From positions 62,001-126,000 of the forward strand of contig CAKQKI010000004.1 of assembly GCA_934248055.1 (NCBI GenBank): a stretch of DNA of 64,000 bases, in the 5' to 3' direction. Below the pieces are notes generated by a model that saw only the letters and a list, made by a program, of their open reading frames with translations, did no database searches and had not been told where the DNA came from. The translations under genes and the position numbers were made by a program. Below are positions 1-7,184 of this stretch, piece after piece (position 1 is the first letter of the stretch; every line of letters starts with the position of its first letter). The stretch comes from an uncultured Clostridia bacterium. Lineage in GTDB: Bacteria; Bacillota; Clostridia; Christensenellales; Borkfalkiaceae.

Positions 1-1
1 A

Positions 2-1453
2 CAAAACAAAAACAAAAAGGACAGGCTGTATGCGGTATTGAAAGCCGTAGCGCTTTTTTACGTTAAAAGATTATCGTCCGACGGGGCTGAAGAATATCGC
101 GGATACCTTGAAAAACGCGGCGTAACCGATAAAACGGCGCGGGCGTTCGGGATAGGCGCGTCGTGTTCTTACGGGGAGTTGCCGGCGTATCTTAAAACTC
201 TCGGCTTTACCGAAACCGAAATGCTCGAATCGGGCGTATGTCAGAAAAACGAAAGCGGCAATCTTTTCGACGCCGAAGCGAACAGGCTTGTTATTCCCGT
301 AATCAACGCCATGAATAAAGTAGTCGCGTTTACGGGGAGAGTTATAAGGCAGACTTCGGATAAAATAGGAAAATACAAAAATACTAAAGAAACGGAGATA
401 TATTCCAAAAAACGCACGCTTTTCGCGATAAACAATTTAAAGGCTTTGCGCCGCGACGGCAATATTCCATTCGTTATTATCGTCGAAGGGAATATGGACG
501 TTATTTCGATGTATCAGTCGGGTATACGAAACGTAGTCGCTCCTATGGGGACGGCGTTGACCGTCGAGCAGGCAAAACTTTTAAAGCGATATACCGATAC
601 CGTTTACGTTTGTTTTGACGGCGACGGCGCGGGGCAGAAAGCGACGCTGAAAAGTCTTGAAATATTCGAAAGCGAAGGGTTCGAAGTAAAAGTTCTTACT
701 CTTCCCGACGGAAAAGATCCCGACGATATCGCGCGTGACGGCGGAAAAGAAGCGTTTGACGGATTTTTGAAAAACGCGGATCCGCTTATCGACTATAAAC
801 TGAAAGCGATAGCCCGCGGAAAAGACCTTTCAGACGTTTCCGATAAGAGAAAATACGTTGCCGAGGCGCTCGATTTTATAAAAAGCGTAAAAGACGCGTT
901 CATGCGGGAAGAACTTTTAAAAAAAGTGCGCGACGCTTCCGGCATAACTTACGAATCGTTAAAGCGCGATCTCGAAAGCGGAGTTGTCGACGCGGGCGAC
1001 GAAGTTACAGTCGATATTCCGCAGTTTAAAGCGGAAACAAACGGCAAAACCGCTATTGCGGAAAGGTTTATACTTGCCGCTTACGCCAAAAACAAGCCTT
1101 ACGCGAAAGCGGGGCTTCTTGACGGAGTGTATTTTTCAGATCCCGTCCGCGACGGTATATGGGCGGCTCTCGATTACGGCGAAGGCGGCGTTTTTGAAAG
1201 TTCGCTTTATACAAAACTCGGCGAAGATTACGCGATAGAACTCAACGCGGTTTTATCGGCGGGCGATAACGTTTTCGGAACGAATGCCGAAGAAAAATAC
1301 TTCAAAGACTGCGTTTACGCTTTGAAAAAAGACAATCTCGATTCCGAAATTTCAAGGCTCAACGCGGAATACGCAAAAGAAACGGACGTTGAAAAGCGCA
1401 GAAACATAGCCGCGCTTATAGCAAAAAAAACGATAAAACTCACCGAAATTTAA
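2..1453 (+). CDS. dnaG: DNA primase, 5' end outside the window
   Basis: Primase makes RNA primers for DNA replication together with the replicative helicase. The frame is open to the left edge of the window, so the true start and the N-terminal zinc-binding domain lie outside; an internal TTG at 38 is not a convincing start. What is visible begins in the linker before the RNA-polymerase core. The TOPRIM core is clear: VEGNMDVISM supplies the conserved Glu, FDGDGAGQKA the acidic metal ligands, and PDGKDPDDIA follows. The last ~150 residues are a less conserved helicase-interaction domain. The stop is 12 bases before rpoD, the usual dnaG-rpoD macromolecular synthesis order. Family assignment is firm; only the 5' end is missing. 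Confidence 0.95.
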   Translation, partial: QNKNKKDRLYAVLKAVALFYVKRLSSDGAEEYRGYLEKRGVTDKTARAFGIGASCSYGELPAYLKTLGFTETEMLESGVCQKNESGNLFDAEANRLVIPVINAMNKVVAFTGRVIRQTSDKIGKYKNTKETEIYSKKRTLFAINNLKALRRDGNIPFVIIVEGNMDVISMYQSGIRNVVAPMGTALTVEQAKLLKRYTDTVYVCFDGDGAGQKATLKSLEIFESEGFEVKVLTLPDGKDPDDIARDGGKEAFDGFLKNADPLIDYKLKAIARGKDLSDVSDKRKYVAEALDFIKSVKDAFMREELLKKVRDASGITYESLKRDLESGVVDAGDEVTVDIPQFKAETNGKTAIAERFILAAYAKNKPYAKAGLLDGVYFSDPVRDGIWAALDYGEGGVFESSLYTKLGEDYAIELNAVLSAGDNVFGTNAEEKYFKDCVYALKKDNLDSEISRLNAEYAKETDVEKRRNIAALIAKKTIKLTEI

Positions 1454-1465
1454 CGGAGGATAAAT

Positions 1466-2530
1466 ATGAGCGTTTCCGAACAAAGATTACAGGAAATCAC
1501 AAACGAACTTATTAAAGAGTACGAGTCCAAAAAGAGTATCACGAACGACGCGCTTATGGACAAACTCGACAGATTTAACGTAACTCCCGAGCAGATAGAG
1601 AGTATTTACGCGGCTCTGAAAGAAAAAAACATCGAAGTGGTAGACGATTTCAGCCAGTCTGAAAAAGAAAGGGATCTTCTCGAACAACTCGAAAAAGAAA
1701 TATCGATGGACGATCCCGTTAAAGTTTACCTTAAAGACATAGGTCGCATAGCCCTTCTTTCAAACGACGAAGAAGCGGAACTTGCCGAAAAAATGATGCA
1801 GGGCGACGAGTACGCGAAGCGTCGTTTATCGGAAGCGAATTTAAGGCTCGTCGTTTCCATTGCGAAAAGATACGTCGGGCGCGGAATGCACCTTCTCGAT
1901 CTTATTCAGGAAGGCAATCTCGGTCTTATGAAAGCGGTTGAAAAATTCGACTACACGAAAGGCTTTAAATTTTCTACTTACGCTACCTGGTGGATAAGAC
2001 AGGCAATAACGAGAGCAATCGCGGATCAGGCAAGAACTATCCGTATTCCCGTTCACATGGTCGAAACGATAAACAAGGTGGTTAAGGTTTCCCGTCAACT
2101 TTTACAGGAATACGGCAGAGAACCCACTCCGAAAGAAATAGCGGAAATTATGAATATGCCCGAAGAAAGGGTTATCGAAATTCAGAAAATAGCGCAGGAT
2201 CCCGTTTCTCTCGAAACGCCGATAGGCGAAGAAGAAGACAGCAATCTCGGCACTTTCATAGAAGACGAAAATGCCGCTTCTCCGTCAGACGTAGTTGCGT
2301 TCAGCATGCTTAAACAGCAACTTATTTCCGTTCTCGACACGCTTACCCCGCGCGAAGAAAAGGTAATCCGTTTAAGATACGGCATCGACGACGGCAAGCC
2401 GAGAACTCTTGAAGAAGTAGGCAAGGAATTCAACGTAACGAGAGAGCGTATCCGTCAGATAGAAGCCAAAGCGCTCCGCAAACTCAGACATCCTTCGCGC
2501 TCCAAAAAACTCAAAGAGTATTTAGAGTGA
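1466..2530 (+). CDS. rpoD: Primary RNA polymerase sigma factor (sigma-A/sigma-70)
   Basis: Housekeeping sigma factor that directs RNA polymerase to -35/-10 promoters. At 354 residues it is a compact Firmicutes-type SigA with a short region 1.1. Region 1.2 begins near residue 81 (DDPVKVYLKDIG). Region 2 contains NLRLVVSIAKRYVGRG, DLIQEGNLGLMKAVEKFD and the -10 recognition segment FKFSTYATWWIRQAI. Region 4 near the C terminus has the helix-turn-helix VTRERIRQIEAKALRKLRHP. Its ATG is preceded by GGAGG, and it is translated behind dnaG. Its presence explains the many TTGACA/TATAAT-like promoters elsewhere in the window. The stop overlaps the trmK start by one base (TGATG), which suggests coupled translation. 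Confidence 0.98.
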   Translation: MSVSEQRLQEITNELIKEYESKKSITNDALMDKLDRFNVTPEQIESIYAALKEKNIEVVDDFSQSEKERDLLEQLEKEISMDDPVKVYLKDIGRIALLSNDEEAELAEKMMQGDEYAKRRLSEANLRLVVSIAKRYVGRGMHLLDLIQEGNLGLMKAVEKFDYTKGFKFSTYATWWIRQAITRAIADQARTIRIPVHMVETINKVVKVSRQLLQEYGREPTPKEIAEIMNMPEERVIEIQKIAQDPVSLETPIGEEEDSNLGTFIEDENAASPSDVVAFSMLKQQLISVLDTLTPREEKVIRLRYGIDDGKPRTLEEVGKEFNVTRERIRQIEAKALRKLRHPSRSKKLKEYLE

Positions 2531-3189
2531 TGACCAAAAGGCTTGAAACGCTGTTTGCGCTCGTAACGCCGTGCAAAATTCTGGCGGACGTCGGTTGCGA
2601 TCACGGCTTTATAGCGAAAGCCGCGCTTGACAAAGGCGTTGCCAAAAAAGTTATTATTTCCGATATTTCAGAAAAATGTCTTGAAAAAGCGAAAAAACTT
2701 CTTGAGCCGTACGGCGACAGGGTATCGTCTTACGTTTGCGACGGACTTTCCGCGTACGAAGGCGTTCCCGACGTTGCTTTTATAGCGGGTATGGGGGGCG
2801 ACGAAATAACTTCCATTATCGGAGCGCTTGAAATTTTACCCGAAAAATTCGTTCTTTCCCCGCAAAAAAATTCTTATAAAGTAAGAAAAATTCTTATCGA
2901 AAAGGGTTACGCTATAACCGCCGATTTTACTTTTAAAGACGGCAAGTTTTACGACGCGATAGCCGCGGAAAAAGGCGAAGCGAAGTTTTATAACGAAAAA
3001 GAACTTTATTTCGGAAAAGACAATCTCGCTTATTTTCCCGCTGATTTTACCGAAAAAATAAACGCGGGGATAAATCTTTTGCAAGCCGTTCTTTGCAAAG
3101 ACGATTTATCCGAAGAAAACAGGCTTGAAGCCGAAAAAAAACTGAACGACTTAAAAGAAATATTAAAACTTAAAGGAAATATTAAATGA
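2530..3189 (+). CDS. trmK: tRNA (adenine-22-N1)-methyltransferase, TrmK family
   Basis: SAM-dependent enzyme that methylates N1 of adenine 22 in the D-loop of bacterial tRNAs. The Rossmann methyltransferase motif I is VGCDHGFIAKAAL near residue 20; VISDISEKCLEKA follows as motif II, and GMGGDEI matches the family motif. I place the start at ATG 2530 because it overlaps the rpoD stop; a GTG three bases upstream is the alternative. About 219 residues is normal for TrmK. Its position between rpoD and a Nif3-family gene matches B. subtilis sigA...yqfN-yqfO, which supports the call. The stop overlaps the next start (ATGA). Confidence 0.9.
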   Translation: MTKRLETLFALVTPCKILADVGCDHGFIAKAALDKGVAKKVIISDISEKCLEKAKKLLEPYGDRVSSYVCDGLSAYEGVPDVAFIAGMGGDEITSIIGALEILPEKFVLSPQKNSYKVRKILIEKGYAITADFTFKDGKFYDAIAAEKGEAKFYNEKELYFGKDNLAYFPADFTEKINAGINLLQAVLCKDDLSEENRLEAEKKLNDLKEILKLKGNIK

Positions 3190-3953
3190 ACGTAAACGAC
3201 CTTTATAAAATAACCGAAAAATACGCTCCGCGTAAACTTTCCGACGATTTTGTAAAATTGACGGGCGGTTACGATAACAGCGGAATAATCGTCGATTCGG
3301 GCGAAGAAATAACGGGAGTTCTGTTTGCGCTCGATTTGTCGGTTGCGGCCGTAAACGCCGCAAAGGCTTTCGGAGCAAACGCGATAATTACTCATCACCC
3401 CGCAATCTATTCGCCGCTTAAAAGCCTTGAACACGGAACGCCCGTTTACAGCGCCGTGAAAGCAGGCGTAAGCGTTATATCGTGTCATCTGAATCTCGAT
3501 TGCGCGGAAAACGGGATTGACGAGAGTCTTGCCGAAGGTTTAGGCGCGAAAAGTGCGGAAGTTACTTATAAACTTTCTGAGAAAGAAGGTTACGGCAGAA
3601 CGTTTACCGTTCCCGAAATCTCTTTAAAAGAGTTTAAAGAGCGCGTTAAAAAGGTTTTCGACGCGAAACGGATTATTGTTTACGGCGACCCCGAAAATAC
3701 GATAAAGCGCGTTTCGTCGTTTTGCGGCGCGGGGCTCGACGCGGAAGAAACGGACAGGTGCGCGGACACGGATATTTTCGTTTCGTCGGACGTACCGCAT
3801 CACGTTATTATAAAATGCAGAGAAGAAGGTAAAAATCTTCTCGTTTTAACTCATTACGCTTCGGAATTTTACGGGTTTAAAAAATTCTGCGATAAAATAT
3901 CGCGTGAAATCAAAGTTAAAACCGTTGTGTTTGACGAGGCCGATCTTAAATAA
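3186..3953 (+). CDS. Nif3-like dinuclear metal-centre protein (YqfO family)
   Basis: Member of the Nif3/YqfO family, hexameric dinuclear-metal proteins often labelled GTP cyclohydrolase I type 2; the physiological role is not settled. Metal-binding residues are visible in ITHHPAIY, in SCHLNLDCAENGID, and in the C-terminal LLVLTHYASEFYG. At 255 residues it is the short form, without the PII-like insert found in the ~370-residue B. subtilis protein. It overlaps trmK by four bases, a linkage seen across Firmicutes. No regulatory signal of its own is seen. Confidence 0.88.
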   Translation: MNVNDLYKITEKYAPRKLSDDFVKLTGGYDNSGIIVDSGEEITGVLFALDLSVAAVNAAKAFGANAIITHHPAIYSPLKSLEHGTPVYSAVKAGVSVISCHLNLDCAENGIDESLAEGLGAKSAEVTYKLSEKEGYGRTFTVPEISLKEFKERVKKVFDAKRIIVYGDPENTIKRVSSFCGAGLDAEETDRCADTDIFVSSDVPHHVIIKCREEGKNLLVLTHYASEFYGFKKFCDKISREIKVKTVVFDEADLK

Positions 3954-3967
3954 ACGGAGGAATTAAA

Positions 3968-4699
3968 ATGGATAACAATTTAAAGTTCATCGTAGAATAC
4001 CAGAACGTCGACAAAGAACTTAAAGCGATTGAAGACGGTTTGAAAAAGAGCGAAGAAGCGCAGAAATTCGCGGCGGCTAAAAAGTTTTTAAGCAGCGTTC
4101 CCGATTCTCTTTCCGCGCTCGATAATAAAGCGAAATCTCTTATAAACGAGTATTCGGCTATTCTCGAAAGGGCTAAAAAACTCAAAGAAGAAGCAAAGGA
4201 ATTCGAAGCGACGGTCAACTCTTTCGAAAGTGAAGACGAACTCAATTATTTCCGTAAAAAATTTCAGGAAACGTGCGATCTTTTAGCAAGCGAAGAAGCA
4301 AAACTCAACGAAATAACCAAAGAAACGGAAGAATGCGCGAAAGAATTCAACCGTCTTCGCGCCCAGACGGCGAAAATGCAGGATCAGTATAAAGAGTACG
4401 GACCTAAATTTCAGGAAATCAAAAACTCAAAAAAAGGCGAAGTTCTCGCGCTTAAAGCAAAACTTGCGAAAATCGCGGAAAATATCGATAAAGATCTTAT
4501 GCTTAAATACGAAACGAAGCGTAACGATAAAAAATTCCCGATACTTTTCGAAGTCGACGTAACCAAAAAAGGGCAGTGCAACTGTCCCGCGTGCGGAACT
4601 GCGCTTCCCATTTACGCACTCGACGAAATCGCGCAGGGTAAAATTAAAGAATGCGAAAGTTGCAGGCGGCTTTTGTATTCGGCAACGGTTATCAGATAA
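3968..4699 (+). CDS. Coiled-coil protein with C4 zinc ribbon
   Basis: Soluble 243-residue protein. The first ~175 residues are Lys/Glu/Ala-rich and predicted by eye to form a long antiparallel coiled coil. The C-terminal ~45 residues form a zinc ribbon with two Cys pairs, CNCPACG and CESCRR. This is the layout of the C4-type zinc-ribbon family found after trmK/nif3 in many Firmicutes. Members have been proposed to bind nucleic acids or tether proteins, but I cannot state a function for this one. The start ATG has a strong SD (CGGAGG, 3956-3961), and the gene closes the rpoD-trmK-nif3 run. Confidence 0.8.
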   Translation: MDNNLKFIVEYQNVDKELKAIEDGLKKSEEAQKFAAAKKFLSSVPDSLSALDNKAKSLINEYSAILERAKKLKEEAKEFEATVNSFESEDELNYFRKKFQETCDLLASEEAKLNEITKETEECAKEFNRLRAQTAKMQDQYKEYGPKFQEIKNSKKGEVLALKAKLAKIAENIDKDLMLKYETKRNDKKFPILFEVDVTKKGQCNCPACGTALPIYALDEIAQGKIKECESCRRLLYSATVIR

Positions 4700-4725
4700 A
4701 AAAGTGGCGGAAAGAGAATAAACGT

Positions 4726-6387
4726 ATGAAATTAAACTATAAAAAGACTATTTTCGTAGGATTTGCATTCTTTTTGATATGCGCTTTCTGGCAGGCGTAC
4801 GATTCGATTGTTCCGATGATGCTCGTAAATAAATTCGGACTTAATCAGACGTCTTCCGGCGTTATCATGGCGCTTGACAACGTGCTTGCGTTGTTCCTGC
4901 TGCCGCTTTTCGGTTCGGTTTCGGATAAAACGAAAACAAAACTCGGCAAGCGCACGCCTTACGTTCTTATAGGAACGATAGTCGCTACCGTGTTTTTCAC
5001 GGGTATGACTTTTGCCGATAACCTTCAACTCAACAAACTTTACGAAAACAAAAACAGCGCGCAAATCGTTCAGCAGATATGGGACGAAAACGTAGAAGTG
5101 TCCAACGCCGAAAAAATTCTTTCGGACAGCGTTGCGCCAAAGTTTAAAGTCCGCGATTATGCGTCGCTTATAAAATATAATAAAAATTACGATTTACTTA
5201 CTGCCGCCGAAAAAGCGGACGCCGAAGAGTGGTTTAAAAGTTTAACCGAAAAGTACACGGAAACGTACAATTACGAAAACGGTGTGTATTCGCTGAGATC
5301 GGACGGGAAAGGCTCGCATAACGCGTATACTAATCTCGTTTCGGCGGCAAGAAACAAACTTGCCTGGCAGCAAACCAAAACTAATCCGTTGCCGCTCGTT
5401 CTGTTTTTCTGCGCGTTGCTTATCACTTTGCTTGCAATGTCGCTTTTCCGTTCTCCCGCCGTCGCGCTGATGCCCGACGTTACCGTGAAACCCCTTCGCT
5501 CGAAAGCGAACGCCGTAATCAATCTTTTGGGAACGGCAGGCGGCGTTATCGTGCTGCTTCTCGGTAAAATTTTCAGAACGGGTGCGGTTCAGAATCAGAT
5601 GATGAAATACACGGGGTTCGTTTTGTCCGTTTGCGGAGTAATGCTTACGGGTCTGTGCCTTTTCATGCTTAAAGTCCGCGAAAACAAGTGGGCGGAAGAG
5701 ATGAAAAAGGAAAGCGAAGAACTCGGAATAGGCGAAGAAGAGAATAAGGGCGAAACGGTTGTTAAAAAACTTGATAAAGAACATCTCGCTTCGCTTATAC
5801 TTATACTCGCGTCGGTCGCTCTGTGGTATATGGGATATAACGCCGTAACGAGCAAATATTCTCTTTACGCCACGAATTACCTGCATAAAGACTACAACAC
5901 CACGCTTTTAATAGCGCAGGCGGCGGCAATAATTACTTACGTTCCCGTAGGTTTTCTTGCTCAGAAAATAGGTCGCAGAAAATCCGTTCTTATAGGCGTT
6001 GCGGTGCTGTTTATCGCATTCGGCGGCGCGATATTCGTAAATTCTTCGACCCCCGCGGCGTTGATGTACGTTTTCTTTGCTCTGGCGGGAATAGGCTGGG
6101 CGACGATAAACGTCAACTCTTTCCCGATGGTAGTCGAACTGTCTTCCGGCGGCGACGTGGGAAAATTTACGGGATATTATTACACGGCAAGCATGGCGGC
6201 GCAGATTTTCACGCCTGTTCTTTCGGGACTTGTGATGGACAGCGTCGGTTCGTACGCCGTTTTGTTTCCGTACGCGGTTATCTTCGTGGCGCTGTCATTC
6301 GTAACGATGTTTTTCGTTAAATTCGGCGACAGTAAGCCCGAAAGGAAAAAAGACGTGCTTGAAATGCTTGACGTAAGCGACGATTAA
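4726..6387 (+). CDS. GPH/MFS-type sugar:cation symporter
   Basis: Integral membrane transporter of the MFS_2/GPH group (melibiose-type cation symporters), 553 residues. The first helix is followed by the MFS loop-2-3 motif DKTKTKLGKRTPYVLIG near residue 65. A second half starts around residue 360 (HLASLILILASVALWYMGYN) and carries QKIGRRKSVLIG. Unusually, an ~130-residue hydrophilic stretch sits between helices 3 and 4 (about residues 95-225). I start at ATG 4726 because upstream in-frame codons overlap the zinc-ribbon gene. The substrate cannot be read from sequence; a sugar or glycoside is the default guess. A strong terminator lies 50 bases after the stop. Confidence 0.75.
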   Translation: MKLNYKKTIFVGFAFFLICAFWQAYDSIVPMMLVNKFGLNQTSSGVIMALDNVLALFLLPLFGSVSDKTKTKLGKRTPYVLIGTIVATVFFTGMTFADNLQLNKLYENKNSAQIVQQIWDENVEVSNAEKILSDSVAPKFKVRDYASLIKYNKNYDLLTAAEKADAEEWFKSLTEKYTETYNYENGVYSLRSDGKGSHNAYTNLVSAARNKLAWQQTKTNPLPLVLFFCALLITLLAMSLFRSPAVALMPDVTVKPLRSKANAVINLLGTAGGVIVLLLGKIFRTGAVQNQMMKYTGFVLSVCGVMLTGLCLFMLKVRENKWAEEMKKESEELGIGEEENKGETVVKKLDKEHLASLILILASVALWYMGYNAVTSKYSLYATNYLHKDYNTTLLIAQAAAIITYVPVGFLAQKIGRRKSVLIGVAVLFIAFGGAIFVNSSTPAALMYVFFALAGIGWATINVNSFPMVVELSSGGDVGKFTGYYYTASMAAQIFTPVLSGLVMDSVGSYAVLFPYAVIFVALSFVTMFFVKFGDSKPERKKDVLEMLDVSDD

Positions 6388-6436
6388 AATAACTTTTAAC
6401 CGCGCCGTGTAAACGGTCGTTAAAAATATAAGACAA

Positions 6437-6469
6437 TAAAAAAAGACTTCAACCCGAAGTCTTTTTTTT
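6437..6469. terminator. Bidirectional rho-independent terminator
   Basis: AAAAGACTTC, loop AACCC, GAAGTCTTTT, with A- and T-runs on both sides. It serves the transporter gene on the plus strand and the phosphoribosyltransferase gene on the minus strand, which converge here. Confidence 0.9.
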
Positions 6470-6492
6470 GTTTTAAAGAAGGGAAGCAGGTT

Positions 6493-7032
6493 TTAAAGAA
6501 GGGGAATAGGCGCAAGGTAAATTATGTCTTTTCTCGCCGCGGCTTCGCCTTCGGCAAGAACGAACGCTTTTTTATATACTATGCCGCCCGCTTTTTCAAC
6601 GAGCGCTTCGAGTCCTTTCAAAGACGCGCCCGTAGACACAACGTCGTCCACTATACCTACTTTTTTGCCTTTGATAAGGTCTTCGTCGTGCTTGCTCAGA
6701 AACAAGCGCTGTTCTTTTCCCGTAGTTATAGAAGATTCGATAATAACGTCAATCCCGTCCTGCATGTAAAGTTTTCTCGACTTTCTTGCCACGGCGTAAT
6801 AGTGATGACCGAGTTCGCGGGCGCAAACGTGCGTAAGTTGCAAGCCTTTGGATTCCGCGGTTATAAGCACGTCGCAATCGGCAAGTTGTTCTGAGAGTTG
6901 CTTCCCGCAGTGTTCGGTGAGTTCCGCGTTGCCGTGCAAATTAAAAAACGCGATTTTTATTCCCGACGGAAGGGGAAGAACGGGTAATTCGGCGTCGTAG
7001 CCTTTAATGTTAACTTTCAAAACTTCAGCCAT
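6493..7032 (-). CDS. Purine-type phosphoribosyltransferase (adenine PRTase-like)
   Basis: Type I phosphoribosyltransferase, 179 residues, expected to convert a purine base plus PRPP to the nucleotide (salvage). The PRPP loop is VGIVDDVVSTGASLKGL near residue 125, and TAESKG near residue 60 is the pyrophosphate loop region. It resembles the apt/xpt-like group and the catalytic domain of Bacillus PurR, but no DNA-binding domain is present. The start is ATG at 7032, preceded by CGGAGA; upstream in-frame codons run into the promoter. A TTTACA-17-TAGAAT promoter and a perfect 20-bp palindrome lie just upstream. Substrate specificity (adenine or xanthine) is not resolved. Confidence 0.8.
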   Translation of the reverse strand: MAEVLKVNIKGYDAELPVLPLPSGIKIAFFNLHGNAELTEHCGKQLSEQLADCDVLITAESKGLQLTHVCARELGHHYYAVARKSRKLYMQDGIDVIIESSITTGKEQRLFLSKHDEDLIKGKKVGIVDDVVSTGASLKGLEALVEKAGGIVYKKAFVLAEGEAAARKDIIYLAPIPLL

Positions 7033-7059
7033 CGTATTTATCTCCGAAAAAATCTTCGT

Positions 7060-7079
7060 TGTCCGACGCGCGTCGGACA
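7060..7079. promoter_or_regulatory. Perfect 20-bp palindrome in the phosphoribosyltransferase leader
   Basis: TGTCCGACGCGCGTCGGACA is its own reverse complement. It lies about 8-27 bases downstream of the -10 of the minus-strand promoter and ends 28 bases before the start codon, a typical repressor-site position. It could alternatively act as an RNA hairpin. Confidence 0.55.
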
Positions 7080-7086
7080 CCATTAC

Positions 7087-7115
7087 ATTCTATCACATTT
7101 AAACGCGTATGTAAA
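7087..7115 (-). promoter_or_regulatory. Promoter of the phosphoribosyltransferase gene
   Basis: On the minus strand, TTTACA (7115-7110), a 17-bp spacer and TAGAAT (7092-7087). The predicted start of transcription is at the edge of the 20-bp palindrome. Confidence 0.6.
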
Positions 7116-7147
7116 CTTTTTAAACCTTTTATTTTCAAAAATACATT

Positions 7148-7176
7148 TTTACGGGGTTTAAATAATAAAGTGTAAT
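7148..7176 (+). promoter_or_regulatory. Candidate promoter of the P-type ATPase gene
   Basis: TTTACG, 17 bp, TGTAAT. The predicted transcription start falls within a few bases of the ATG at 7185, so the mRNA would be leaderless or nearly so; no good SD is present. The hexamers are only moderate matches. Confidence 0.4.
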
Positions 7177-7184
7177 GGTGATTT

